A program made the translations under genes and the position numbers. Below the pieces are notes generated by a model. It searched no databases, was not told the origin of the DNA, and was given only the letters and a program-made list of their open reading frames with translations. Shown here piece after piece: positions 51,473 through 63,296 of a stretch of 64,000 nt of DNA; positions within the stretch are counted from its first letter, which is position 1; every line of letters starts with the position of its first letter. Source of the stretch: Phaseolus vulgaris (Eukaryota > Streptophyta > Magnoliopsida > Fabales > Fabaceae); NCBI RefSeq assembly GCF_000499845.2, contig NW_027174115.1, positions 62,001 through 126,000 of the forward strand, written 5' to 3'.

Positions 51473-52567
51473 TGTTCCGACCGGTTGACCGGGATCGTCT
51501 TTACGCGTGGCTTGTCCTCGCGAGCTAGGGCACCTTCGTCTTGCTCCGTCTGTGAGTACCTGAAAAGAAGTGAACAAAGGAGCGCCCTCGCGGCCGTTTG
51601 CACTCTGACGATCAAGTCAGCTAGTGAGAAACATCAAAGGTGAGACACCCCCGTATGGGAACACTTGAACGAATGCTCTGAGGGTGGTCGAAAACTGTTC
51701 TGAAGGGCTAGAACTGTGTTGCTCTAATTGCCTTGTGCTCACAGCTGGGTGCGCCGTCAAGAACAATTAGGGTTTGTGCTCTGTGTCTCTATGCGAATTA
51801 GGTTAAAACTCTCCTCTTTCAAATGCTCCCAAGGTCCCTTTTTATACACCTCTCATCATTAAAGCGCATTAAAGCGCATTGAAAGTGTATAAAAACATTC
51901 CTTGGAATATACGAATCTTAACTTACTTAACGCGTACCTTGGCAAACTTTCCCTTAAACCTTTAAGGAGAACGTGGGCATTGCCACGTGCCCCTCTGACT
52001 TGATCGTTATTCTGTGCAGAGGGTCCCACAGCGCCGCCACCCAACTTAGGGTTTTTCCATCGTGTGAGCCCTCTTTTCTGCGAAGTGCTTCTGTCACGTG
52101 GGTTGACTTTTTAGGTGCCAACTCATGCGCCCCAATTACTAGTCACTCGCCCTGGGGGTGTATCTACCTTTCTCTCGTATCATGCACGTGGTTCTCCCCT
52201 GGTCATGGCCCTCTCATGGGTCATATCTGTCCCAGGGTCTCCCAGTAGTGGCGTGGATACTTCACGAGTTAGGTTTACCCCCTACTGGTACTAGAACTTA
52301 TGGCCTTGAAGCCACCTTTCTCTTCTCCTTGCTACTGTTCTGAACTGTCGAGGCCCGATGTCTCTCTTGGGCGATGTCTTAGCTTAGGCGATGTCTTACT
52401 TGGGCGATGTCTTTCCTTAGGTGATGTCTTACTTGGCGACGTCTTACTTTAGGGCGACGTCTTACTTGGGCGATCGACCTGTTGACTTTTCTTCCTTGGG
52501 TCTCTTGAAGGGTCCCACCATGTGTTGACTTTGACTTCTGGTCAACGCCCGGGTACGGGACGGTACA
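51473..52567 (-). mobile_element. Family A LTR, minus strand
   Basis: 1095 bp with both ends (TGTACCGTCCCGTACCC and CCGGTCGGAACA on the minus strand). To its right, inverted, lies a PPT and 3'-UTR end, so it was the 3' LTR of a minus-strand element. To its left it is fused with a truncated plus-strand LTR. Confidence 0.82.
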
Positions 52568-52910
52568 CAAGGCCCCTAGTCTTGAGCTGATACTTGTTTC
52601 AGCGAAAAGACTAAGCCTCGCCCATTACCCTCGTGCCATTCTTGTCTTTACTGAACCACACGCTTGAACTTCCTCGCCTGAACCCCCAACAGCTTCAACT
52701 GAGTTTACTGGGAAATCCGGCGATGTTCTTCTTGCGGCGATGCCATACCACCTAATCTTCCGTTATCTAACACGGCGATGACACCAACTCGGCGACAACC
52801 GATTATGTATACTGCAGAGCGCCACTTCTACAAACGGCAACTATTTTGACTTCTCGACCACCCGACTTTCTCTTGTCCACGTCATCACACCTGATGACCT
52901 GATCGGTACA
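52568..52910 (-). repeat. Right arm of the inverted repeat: LTR-like start fused to a 3'-UTR end
   Basis: On the minus strand it begins TGTACCGATCAGG after a PPT, like the 5' end of another LTR family (C), and ends with a PPT (comp 52568-52581) just before the family A LTR. It is probably a truncated C LTR fused to the 3' end of an A-type element; the inner breakpoint is not resolved. Confidence 0.6.
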
Positions 52911-53650
52911 CAAGCCCCCCAGTCTTAAGCTGTGACTTGTTCAGCGAAAAGACTAAGAGGTTGCATTTTCGACGACCTACGTGGCTTTAACTTATCTGTT
53001 GTGCGATCACCTGATAACTTTGTTGGTTTTCACTCAACCCAATTAACTTAGCACAACTGATGCTTAATTTTCTGGTAATCAACTTAACTTGAACAAACGG
53101 TTAGTCTATAGCAATAACATTTGACATGAAATCACCTACTGAGCAGTAGGCGTGGGTTGTTCTTAGTATCTGAAATCTCGCTTGCCTGATCTGCCAAGTG
53201 ACATGTGTATTTCTAGGTTATCTCCTAAAACTTTGCTGACCTGGTTTTCGCCGTGTAATCTTCTTTCTATTTCGATCTCAAAGCCCTAGGCTTTCGGCGT
53301 TACCATTTTCTTTTTAACTGAAACATCTTTGCTTGACTGGAAAGAGAGCTTGCTTTCAGATCTCCCTCTACCTTCCCTGAGTCTTTAACCTGAGATAGCT
53401 TAAATTATTGTTCCCTCATCTGGGGTAGAGCCGCCTTTCGGATCCTTCTCCTCCTCCTTGAGTTTTAGAACAATGATTTGGGTGGTGAGGTGTCCTTTGC
53501 GAACCTTCCCCAGCCACCCTTTAACTTCTTTTTTAACTGGTCTTATTGGGTCCATATTGATGTTTCACTCAAGGGAAAAGGCGTCTTCTATCAACCTTCC
53601 TCTCCCATACTTAAGATCGTTAACACACCTAACTTTTCAGTTTAATCATT

Positions 53651-54440
53651 CCTGAACTCACTCGAGGGTGAGAAAGACTTTCTCTAATGCCTCAACTTGC
53701 CCAGGGGTTACATCTTCTCTTCCCCGTGATGCACTGAGGACCTGCAATCTCGCCTTGATTTGCTTACGCAAAGAGGTCTTGTAATCTGTTCTCGCCTGAA
53801 CTCACTCGAGGGTGAGGAGGACTTTCTCTGGTGCCTCAACTTGCCCTGGGTTACATATCCTCTTCCCCCGGATGCACTGAGGACTTGCAATCTATTCTAG
53901 CCTGAACTCACTCGAGGGTGAGGAGGACTTTCTCTGGTGCCTCAACTTTGCCCAGGGGTTACATCTCCTCTTCCCCCGGATGCACTGAGGATTTCCAATC
54001 TGTTCTTGCCTGAACACACTCAAGGGTGAGGAGGACTTTCTCTGGTGCCTCAACTTTGCCCAGGGGTTACATCTCCTCTTCCCCCGGATGCACTGAGGAC
54101 TTGCAATTTGTTCTTGCCTGAACTCACTCGAGGGTGAGGAGGACTTTCTCTGGTGCCTCAACTTTGCCCAGGGGTTACATCTTCTCTTCCCCCGGATGCA
54201 CTGAGGACTTTCAATCTGTTCTTGCCTGAACTCACTCGAGGGTGAGGAGGACTTTCTCTGGTGCCTCAACTTTGCCCAGGGGTTACATCTCCTCTTCCCC
54301 CGGATGCACTAAGGACTTGCAATCTGTTCTTGCCTGAACTCACTCGAGGGTGAGGAGGACATTCTCTGGTGCCTCAACTTTGCCCAGGGGTTACATCTCC
54401 TCTTCCCCCGGATGCACTAAGGACTTGCAATCTGTTCTCG
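53651..54440 (-). repeat. Tandem array, about seven units of 108 bp
   Basis: CCTGAACTCACTCGAGGG starts units at 53651, 53795, 53901, 54009, 54117, 54225 and 54333. The last five are exactly 108 bp; the first two are irregular. Units contain TTGCCCAGGGGTTACATC and CCCCCGGATGCACT. Because 108 is divisible by three, open frames across it are artefacts. Confidence 0.9.
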
Positions 54441-54704
54441 CCTACACTCGCTCACGGCGAGGAGGACTTTCTAATCTCTTCTCGCTTACACTCGCTCACG
54501 GCGAGGAGGACTTTTTAATCTCTTCTCGCGTACACTCGCTCACGGCAAGGAGGACTTTTTACTCTCTTCTCGCCTACACTCGCTCATGGCGAGGAGGACT
54601 TTTTAATCTCTTCTCGCCTACACTCGCTCTCGGCGAGGAGGACTTTTGAATCTCTTCTCGCCTACACTAGCCCACGGCGAGGAGGACTAAAAACTTCATA
54701 CTTG
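54441..54704 (-). repeat. Tandem array, six units of 44 bp
   Basis: Units start at 54441, 54485, 54529, 54573, 54617 and 54661 with CCTACACTCGCTCACGGCGA then GGAGGACTTTTTAATCTC. They look like a shortened form of the first part of the 108-bp unit and follow directly on it. Element D carries related sequence near 63510-63960. Confidence 0.9.
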
Positions 54705-55028
54705 TGCCTCCGATCGCCAGATGGGGATGAGGACTTAAAACTTTATGCTTTAAAACTTTGTACTGAATGCATGCGATCTGAATTTGCCCTAAATTACACA
54801 AGGACGACAAAGTCTCTTTCCAAAAACTTAAAAACGATAAGCATAAAAACTTAATAAACTTGGAAACTTTGATAAACTTCGAAACTTCCTTTATTGGGTG
54901 GCCTCGTTAAAAACCCTTCGTAGGGAAAAAAGAGTGCCCCCTTGAAAATTGTCTTAACTGAAACTACTTTAAACTGTTCAAGTTAATCGCTACTTACAAT
55001 GCTTTTAACTGTAATAAAACTTGAGATG

Positions 55029-55337
55029 GGTATCTATACTCAAGGAGAGACCTGCCTTGGGTGTCCTCAGCGTGTCTAAATACTTTGGGACAAAAGTCGC
55101 ACTCAGGTGCCCACGCCCATGGAGAGGTCTAAACAATAGTACCGTATCGTCCATGGAGTGTCTAAAACACCAAGGCGGAATGTTCTGAATATCAGACGCT
55201 GGGGCTAGCTGTTCCTACTTGAGGAGGGGGTGTCCCGAAGGAATCCCTTAACCCTTGATCAAGGACTAGGCTCCCGGATTTTAACTTATACTAGACATAC
55301 CTGTTATCTTGCTCTAGACTTGACTTCTGCTTGATTA
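55029..55337. other. Unassigned 309-bp stretch
   Basis: No coding capacity. Internal words such as GGAGAGACCTGCC and CATGGAGTGTCTAAA hint at degenerate repeats. No match to any other part of the window was noticed. Confidence 0.4.
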
Positions 55338-56153
55338 TCTGGCGGCAACGCCTACTTCTAGCGACGCTTTGTTCTAGTGACACCTTATCTTGCCATCGCT
55401 ATCTCAGCGACGCCTTCTCTTGGCGGTGCCTTGTTCTGGCAACGTCGTACCCTGGCGATGCTTAAAGTAAGACGTCGCCAAGCAAAGACATCGCCTAAAG
55501 TAAGACATCGCCTAAGGAAAGACATCGCCCAAGTAAAACATCGCCTAAGCAAAGACATCGCCCAAGAGGGACATCAGGCCTCGACACTTCAGAACAGTAG
55601 CAAAGAGAAGAGAAAGGTGGCTTCAAGGCCATAAGTTCTAGTACCAGTAGGGGGTAAACCTGACTCGTGAAGTATCCACGCCACTACTAGGAGACCCTGG
55701 GATAGATACGACCCATGAGGGGGCCATGACCAGGGGAGAACCACGTGCATGATACGAGAGAAAGGTAAATACACCCCCATGGCGAGTGACTGGTGATTGG
55801 GGCGCAGGAGTTGGCACCCAAAAAGTCAACCCACGTGACAAAAGCACTTCGCAAAAAAGAGGGCTTACACGATGGAAAAACCCTAAGTTGGGTGGCGGCG
55901 CTGTGGGACCCTTTGAACAGAATAACGATCAAGTCAGAGGGGCACGTGGCAATGCCCACGTGCTCATTAAAGGTTTCAGGGAAAGTTTGCCAAGGTATGC
56001 GTTAAGTAAGTTAAGATTCGTATATTCCAAGGAATGTTTTTATACGCTTTCAATGCGCTTTAATGATGAGAGGTGTATGTACCTTCCCGTATCCGGGCGT
56101 TGACAAAGTCAAGGTCAAAGTCAACGTCGGGGTCAAAGTCAACATAAGGCGTC
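55338..56153. mobile_element. Family A LTR fragments in both orientations
   Basis: 55338 to about 55465 resembles minus-strand family A U3 with GGCGACGCC repeats. About 55466-56077 is a plus-strand part matching the reverse complement of about 51844-52455. 56078-56153 is again an LTR start (TGTACCTTCCCGTATCC). This is a mosaic of at least three pieces. Confidence 0.65.
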
Positions 56154-56449
56154 GCGCACATCACCGCACAGAAAGTCGAGCACTTTGTCTGGAAGAACAT
56201 TGTCTGTCGTTTCGGAGTACCCAAGAGGCTGGTCTCCGACAATAGCACCCAGTTCACAAGTCATCAGCTAAGGAAGATGTGCGAGGAGTTAAAGATACAA
56301 AAGGTTTTCGCCTTGGTGGAATACCCACAAACCAATGGGCTGGTGGAGTCAGCCAACCGAGTACTACTCAGGGGGCTGAAGCGAAGACTAGAGAAAGCTA
56401 AAGGAAAATGGGCAGAGGAGGTCCCCAGAATCATATGGTCCTACCATAC
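56154..56449 (+). pseudogene. pol: Integrase fragment close to B2
   Basis: Nearly identical to B2 46205-46500, including the B2-specific NGLVES, with a few changes such as VSDNSTQF for VSDNGTQF. The left junction shares GTCGC with the LTR fragment, suggesting microhomology joining. It is cut at 56449 by the LTR of element D. Confidence 0.82.
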
Positions 56450-57227
56450 TGTACCGCCCTGGTGGTCGGGTGTGATGACGTGGCACCCTGCTACAGTGTA
56501 GGCGTGTTGACAAGGCGCCAGGTTGGCAGATAGGAAGGAAGTCGGGAGGCACATGTAGTCGCCAGTTGTTAAGTTGGCGTGTTCCGATTTCCAGTTTACC
56601 AGAATAGGCGATCGCCAGATTGAAGATGAAGTCGCCAGATGTAGACTCAGGCGACCAAGCAGTCGGAGATCACCAGAGCAAGCACATCGCCGAAGATGAA
56701 GGAGAAACAGATTATGAAGGCGGCCGGCGAGACCACAGGGAAGGTGTATGAAGGCCCTAACTCGCCAGTTCCAGTAGAGATCGCACTCCTAAGTTTGCTA
56801 TGCACTGGGCAGTACCATGCATAAGTAACTTAGCCAAAATGAGAGTAGAAGCAGCGCCAAGTCAGGGAGCCTCCAGATGATGGCACGTGTACGGTTGGAT
56901 GCGGGCCACGTGTCCAAGTCTGCAATTGCCAGGAGAGAGAAAGTCACCAGGTATATAAGAGCTCTTAACATACTTTCTGAGGTACGCACGTTCAGTTCAT
57001 ACACTTTACGCTTGCGAGTGAGAGAGGATTTGCACGGTTCTCGTTCTTAGTATTTGGTGATACCGTCACTGACTTGGGCGTCGGAGTGCGATCGGCCGCA
57101 GCGGCGCCGTATCGTTTCTTTGCAGGTTCTTGAGATAGATCCCGAGGAGGAACGGAGGTGAGAAGCGGTGCGCACGTCGATCCTTTGACGAGGCATTCTC
57201 CAGCGCTCCGGTCAACAGGCAGGATCA
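56450..57227 (+). repeat. 5' LTR of element D (family D)
   Basis: 778 bp from TGTACCGCCCTGG to CAGGATCA. TATATAAG at 56952, TGACGTGGCA near 56475 and CACGTG near 56885. Shorter than families A and B, but its last bases resemble B. Confidence 0.83.
56952..56959 (+). promoter_or_regulatory. TATA box of the D LTR
   Basis: TATATAAG, the clearest TATA motif among the Tat LTRs here, about 275 bp before the LTR end. Confidence 0.65.
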
Positions 57228-57230
57228 TCA

Positions 57231-57246
57231 GGCGCCCACCGTGGGG
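57231..57246 (+). other. Primer-binding site of element D
   Basis: GGCGCCCACCGTGGGG, as in A and B, but preceded by TCA instead of TTT, so the first paired base differs. Confidence 0.65.
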
Positions 57247-57589
57247 CCGTGTAAAGCTTGCTCCCATCCACAGCGTGAGTTCGTGGAAGTTTTCGAGGTT
57301 TTCGGCGTGGTTGTGTGCTGGTGCAACCGTTCGTAGTTTCTTTGAGTTTCATTCGGTGAAGTTTGCGTTTTGAACCGTTCGTTTGGCTTTTCGATCGGTG
57401 GATTCGAGTTCTTTCGTTTGCTTGGTTGATTCGCGGGGAAACGGTGGTTTTTGGTGAAGCTGTGGTTTTCTTCGAAGGTTTGCGGTGTTCTTGGGTTCTT
57501 GCGCAGTTTCTTGAGTTTTCTCCGATTGATCGCTGATTCGATCGTGGTTGAAGTGTTGTTTGCTGTATTTCTGTGGTTCGCTGAAGTTA

Positions 57590-59730
57590 ATGAGAAAAAT
57601 GAGAAGCAATCGCTCCAGTTCCGTGGCGCCTGTCGCTGCTGAAGGCGACGCCGCCATGACCATGGCGCAGATGGCAGAGATGATGCGCTCGTTGCAGGCA
57701 ACTGTGGAAGCCTCGCGCGTAGAGCAGGCAAGGATACATGAGGACCTGGTCGCCTCTCGCGCCAGGAACGAGGAGCTCAGCAAGGTAACTGAGGAGCTGC
57801 GTCGAGCTCTTCAGGAGCAGCAGGGACGTTCTTCTGCTGAAGAGGTGGCACCGTCGACGCCACCTCGTGTTTTCCCAATGCCTTTTGTTCAGGCGATTAC
57901 CGACACGCCTATTCCCACGAGCGTGGTTCCGGTTAAAGTTGTTTTTACTGGTGTGGAGGATCCAGAGGCTCATCTGACCACGTTCCACACGCAGATGATG
58001 CTGTCGGGAGGGTCAGACGCCGTCTACTGCAAGATGTTTGTGAGTACGCTCCAGGGAACGGCGATGGAGTGGTTTGTTAGCCTGCCTAACGGCCACATAA
58101 CCAATTTTCAACAATTCTCGAAAATCTTTGTCGAGCAGTACATTGTGAATAAGGCACCGCCGAGGGTGTCCTATGATCTGTTTGATATAAGGCAGTACCA
58201 TGGGGAGTCCCTCAGAGACTACCTCAATCGCTTCGGAGCGCAGATGGTCAGATCGCCGGCCAAGGATGAAGAAATGCTGGTCTATGCCTTCAAGAAGGGC
58301 GTGCAGCCAGGGCCATTCTGCGAGGCCTTGATCAGGGCTCATCCAGCGACGTTTGCTGAAGTCAGGCGACTTGCGGTGGCCCACATCGCCGACGAGAGTG
58401 AAGTCGCCGAGAAGAGAGGCAGCGTGGCTCCCGCCAGGCCACGCGCCCAGACCAGGATCCAGCCGCAGAGGGTGCTGGAAACCGCGGCGGCGGCCAGGAA
58501 AGACCAAAGGACTCGCTATCCTTACGATAGGAGAAATAAGGGAAGAAGCCAAGCGCGCCAACAACCAGCACGCCAACAACCAGCACGCCGGGAATACAAC
58601 CGCTCGCCTAAGCACAAATTTGTCATGGGACTAGCGGACCTGATCGCTATCCCTAACATATCTGCTAGGTTGAAGGCGCCCGAGAAGGTGGGAGACAAGG
58701 TGCTGGGGTCAAAGCCGGACGCCTGGTGCGAGTTCCACCAGTGTTTTGGCCACAACCTGGACTCGTGTTTGTCTTTAGGATACCAGCTCGACGATCTGGT
58801 CAAGAGCGGGTTTCTAAACGACTATCTGCTGGATAGAAGGACGGGGGGAGCGTCGAGTTCCCAGCCAGCAGGTGGAGAAGCCCAGCAACACGAGATGCCT
58901 ATCCACGGGGAGATCCACACCATTGCAGGGGGTTTCTCAGGTGGTGGATGCACCGCATCGCAGAGGAAAAAGTATGCGCGATCGGTGATGGCAGTGGACA
59001 TGTTTGAAGATCACTCGCCGGAAGTGGACATTACGTTCACAAAGCAGGATCTTCGGGACGTTGTGCCTCACGACAACGATCCCATAGTTATTTCGTTGAT
59101 AACAGCAGGGAGGAAGGTCCACCGAGTTCTGGTGGACCAAGGAAGCTCGGCAGACGTGATGTTCTGGCCGACTTTCACGCAGCTGGAATTGCCCCTTGAC
59201 CAGCTAAGGCCCTATGGAGGGTGCTTATACGGGTTCGCTGGTGACCAGGTGGAGGTCAGGGGGTACATTGAGCTGAGAACCACGTTTACAGATGAGGCTG
59301 GGTCGAGGACGGAGAAAATCAAGTACCTCATCGTAAACGCCCCTTCAGCATATAACATCCTGTTGGGAAGGCCCACTCTTAACAGGATAGGCGCCATTCC
59401 GTCGACACGGCACATGAAGGTGAAGTTGCCGTCCATGGAAGGGGTGGTGATCACGATCAAGTCTGATCAGAAAGAAGCGAAAAGGTGCTACGAGAATAGC
59501 CTGAAAAACAAAAGATCAGTGAGTTATGTGACAACCACCCCACCTCCCGGTGTGAAGCCCAGACCGCCGGTAACAGAGGAGGCCGCTGGAAGGGATGTAG
59601 AGATGATAGACGCTGGGCTAGGGGAGAGGAATGCTGGCCTGGAAGAGGAAGAGGCGCGGAATCGCCCCGAGGAAGCAAGGGAACAGGGAATCGCCAGGGC
59701 GGTGATCGCCAGAGAATCGCCAGAGAATCC
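57590..59730 (+). CDS. gag-pol: Gag-protease of element D
   Basis: Starts MRKMRSNRSSSVAP; 14 open codons upstream are leader. Coiled coil (MAQMAEMMRSLQATV), capsid-like region with MEWFVSLPNGHITNF and YHGESLRDYLNRFGAQM, a basic Arg/Gln linker containing a repeated ARQQPARQQPA, the C-X2-H-X4-H-X4-C finger (CEFHQCFGHNLDSC, near residue 380) and the protease VLVDQGSSADV (Asp 516). The frame is lost near 59729, where one C seems missing from a C-run; beyond it the same frame reads unrelated residues to 59836. Confidence 0.88.
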
Positions 59731-62700
59731 AGGCCCAAACCTGTCGAGCAGTGGCTCGAGAAGGAGATCGGAGGGAAAGTTTTCAAGCTCGGAAGATCTC
59801 TGGAGGTCGATCTTCAGGACCAGATCGCCAAGGTGATTGAGCGGCATCTGGACGCGTTTGCTTGGTCCGCTTCGGACATGCCCGGGATCGATCCCGATTT
59901 CTTGTGCCATCATCTGGCGATGGACAACATGGTGAGACCGGTGCGACAAAGGAGAAGGAAATTCAATGAGGAGAGGAGGCAGGCGATCAGGGACGAAACA
60001 CAGAAACTCCTCGCTGCAGGCCACATCAGGGAAGTCCAGTACCCTGAATGGTTGGCAAATGTCGTACTGGTGAAGAAGAGTAACGGGAAATGGCGCATGT
60101 GCGTCGACTTCACCGATCTGAACAAAGCTTGCCCAAAGGATTCGTATCCTTTACCAAGCATTGATGCCCTGGTTGATAGTGCTGCAGGGTGCAAGCTGCT
60201 GAGTTTCCTGGATGCCTTCTCGGGCTATAATCAGACAAGATGCATCCCATGGATGAAGAAAAAACAGCCTTCATGACGGAGAGGTCGTGCTACTGCTATA
60301 AGGTGATGCCGTTTGGGCTGAAGAACGCGGGGGCCACGTACCAGAGGTTGATGGATCGAGTACTTGCACCGATGCTGGGAAGGAACGTGCAAGCCTACGT
60401 CGATGACATGGTCGTGACCTCGCGGGAGAAAAGCAAGCACGTTGCAGACTTGGAAGAATTGTTCACGACGATCGCCAAGTTCAAGTTAAAACTCAACCCG
60501 GAGAAATGCATTTTCGGCGTGGAGGCTGGAAAGTTCTTGGGTTTTCTCTTGACTGAAAGGGGGATAGAAGCCAACCCAGACAAGTGCGCCGCCATCTTGG
60601 CGATGAGAAGCCCGGCTACAGTGAAAGAAGTCCAGCAGCTGACAGGTCGGATGGCAGCCCTATCTCGCTTCGTGTCAGCTAGCGGAGAAAAGGGGCATCC
60701 CTATTTCCAATGTCTGCGGCGCAATAACAAGTTCGCTTGGACGAAAGAATGCGAGGAAGCTTTCGTCAAGCTAAAAGAGTATCTGGCGAGCCCGCCGGTT
60801 CTGTGCAAACCGCTGGCGGGAATCCCTCTCAGGTTGTATTTCGCTGTGACTGAGAGGGCGGTGAGTGCGGTGCTCGCCCAGGATCAAGATCAGGCTCAGA
60901 AGCCTATTTATTTTGTGAGCAAAGTGTTGCAGGGCCCAGAAACGAGATATCAGGCCCTGGAGAAGGCTGCGCTGGCTGTGGTGTTTTCGGCGAGGAGGTT
61001 GCGCCACTACTTCCACAGTTTCACAATACTGGTGATGACTGACCTGCCCATCCAGAAGGTCTTCAAGAAACCTGACGTTGCGGGAAGAATGGTGAAGTGG
61101 GCAGTCGAGTTGTCAGAGTTTGACATTAAATATGAGCCCCGAGGCCCGATCAAGGGGCAAATCTTTGCGGATTTTGTGGTCGAGCTCTCATCAGAGGCGA
61201 CGCGGGTGGAAGGAGACGGTTTCCGTTGGGTACTCTCGGTGGATGGATCGTCGAACCAGCAGGGTAGCGGTGCTGGAGTCATATTGGAAGGGCCCAACGG
61301 CGTGCTGATTGAGCAATCCTTGAGGTTTGCCTTTAAAGCCAGCAACAATCAAGCAGAGTATGAGGCGCTGATCGCCGGGATTTTGCTGGCCAAGGAAATG
61401 GGAGCTAGGGTGCTGATGGCTAAGAGTGACTCGCTGCTAGTCACAGGGCAAGTAACAGGCGAGTTCCAGGCTAAGGATCCACAAATGGCGGCTTACTTGG
61501 CGTATGTGCAGGAATTGAAGAGTTCCTTTGCCTCTTTTGAAGTAGTGCATGTGCCCCGAGAGCAGAATGCCCGAGCTGACTTACTTGCTAAGCTCGCCAG
61601 CTCAGGCAAGGGGGGTAGGCAGAGGACGGTGATTCAAGAAACTCCGAAGACGTCGAGGGCATTTGTAGCAGATCACCTGGTCCTTCAAATAAGCAGGTCG
61701 ACGGAGAGAGCAGCGAGAAGCCATAAGTCTTTGACGCAAGAAACCCTGAGATCGCCGAGAGTTAGAGCATGTCGAGGAGAGAAGGTGGACGTGATGCAGG
61801 TCTGCGCCGCCCATGAGCCAGACACTTGGATAACACAGTACAAGCGGTGCTTGGCAGATGGCCTCCTCCCGCTAGATCCAACAGAAGCTAGGAAGGTAAA
61901 GAAAAATTCCAGCAAGTATACATTGATTGATGGCGATCTGTACAGGTTTGGGTTCACTCACCCACTCCTGGAATGTATACACGGCGAGAAGTGCACGAGA
62001 ATTATGGCAGAGCTCCACGAAGGTATATGTGGAAGCCACGTCGGGGGTCGAGCTCTGGCCGCGAGGACTCTCCGTGCAGGCTACTACTGGCCATCTATGA
62101 GAGAAGATTGCAAGAAGTATGCCCAGTGCTGCAAACAATGCCAGCAGCACGCCGATTGGCATAAGGCACCTCCCGAGGAGTTGAAGTCGATCTATAGCCC
62201 TTGGCCGTTTCATACTTGGGGAATCGACATCCTGGGACCTTTCCCGCTGGCGATCAGGCAAATGAAGTACTTGGTGGTGGCGATTGAGTACTTCACCAAG
62301 TGGATTGAAGCAGAACCAGTGGCCCAGATCACCGCACACAAGATCGAAGGTTTTGTATGGAAGAACATCGTGTGCCGGTTTGGAGTGCCTAAGCGCCTGG
62401 TGTCAGATAATGGGACGCAGTTTGCAAGCCACCTGTTGAAGAAGCTTTGCGAAGGGGTGGGAATTCAACAAGTGTTTGCATCCGTCGAGCACCCTCAAAC
62501 AAATGGCCAGGTGGAATCAGCTAATCGGGTGTTGTTGAGAGGTTTGAAGAGAAGGCTTGAGAAAGCCAAGGGAAGTTGGGCTGAGGAGGTGCCCCGTATA
62601 GTTTGGGCGTACCACACCACCGAGCAGTCAGGAACCCATGAGACCCCGTTTAGCTTGGTCTATGGGTGTGACGCCATGATTCCGGTGGAGATCCAGGAGA

Positions 62701-63053
62701 GCTCGCCGAGATTCCAGAACTTTGTAGAGGAAGACTCGAATGAAGAAAGAAGGCTGAACCTGGATCTGCTGGATGAAGTCAGGGAAGAGGCGAGGCTGAA
62801 GGCTGAGGCGGTGAAAAGGAGGATCGAGCGAAGATACAACTCAAAGGTGATGCCAAGGCAGTTTAGAGAAGGCGATCTGGTGATGAGGAAGGCCCACCAG
62901 TACGAGATGGAGAATAAACTATCACCCAAGTGGACTGGACCGTTCAGAATAACCGAGGCGCTCGGGAACGGGGCCTACCGCTTAGAGACGCTGGAAGGAG
63001 GGGCGATTCCTCGCACCTGGAACGCCACACACCTGAAGTTGTACTATAGTTAA
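59731..63053 (+). pseudogene. pol: Pol of element D, one internal frameshift
   Basis: First part reads PKPVEQWLEKEIGGKVF to the RT start at FSGYNQ, where one T seems missing near 60235, and the rest is open from 60240 to 63053. RT YVDD is at residues 53-56 of that frame; the first RNase H is degenerate (LYFAVTERAVSAVL). The second RNase H starts VDGSSNQQGSGAG. Integrase has D663, D723 and E759 (DD35E). It ends THLKLYYS. All catalytic residues are present, so apart from the two one-base losses this copy looks recently active. Either loss could also be an assembly error. Confidence 0.88.
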
Positions 63054-63116
63054 GAGCTTTGTAAGTAAAGACAAACACAATGTTATATTACAATGTCTCT
63101 GTTAAAACAGTTTGAA

Positions 63117-63164
63117 GGGGGCACTCTTTTTTCCCTAAGGAGGGTTTTTAATGAGGCTACCCAA
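63117..63164 (+). other. Conserved post-pol block with small hairpin, D
   Basis: GGGGGCACTCTTTT, stem CCCT-AAGG-AGGG (63133-63144), then TTTTTAATGAGGCTACCCAA. Same order as in B1, B2 and C. Confidence 0.6.
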
Positions 63165-63296
63165 TAAAAGAAGAGTTTTCGAAGTATAAGGTGTTTACAG
63201 ATTGCATGTGTGCTATTTTCAAAGGTTTTGACGAAAGACCTTGTCATTTGTACATGATTTAAGGCAAGAAAAGATATGTCGCGTGCTTTCTAAAAG

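Larger units (their letters stand above)
52911..55028 (-). mobile_element. 3' UTR and last codons of a minus-strand Tat element (fragment C)
   Basis: At the right end the last pol codons read HLKFYYS then stop (comp 55005-55028), as in the other Tat elements. The conserved post-pol block follows at 54897-54943, then tandem repeats, then a PPT (comp 52911-52925) beside the LTR-like start at 52910. pol itself is missing beyond 55028. Confidence 0.75.

Noticed and set aside
52568..52910. A complete short LTR of 343 bp
   Set aside because: It begins like an LTR but ends with a PPT and 3'-UTR sequence, not with a CA terminus followed by a primer-binding site; better seen as a fused fragment.
53892..54269. 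A 125-codon minus-strand frame with repeated peptide units
   Set aside because: Product of 108-bp tandem repeats, a multiple of three, in an untranslated region.
53651..54704. Regularly spaced repeats as a possible CRISPR array
   Set aside because: Units are contiguous tandem copies without unique spacers, in a plant retroelement 3' UTR.
59725..60240. Programmed frameshifting in element D
   Set aside because: A1 and B2 keep gag, protease and RT in one frame; the D breaks look like single-base losses at different sites and no slippery signal is conserved.
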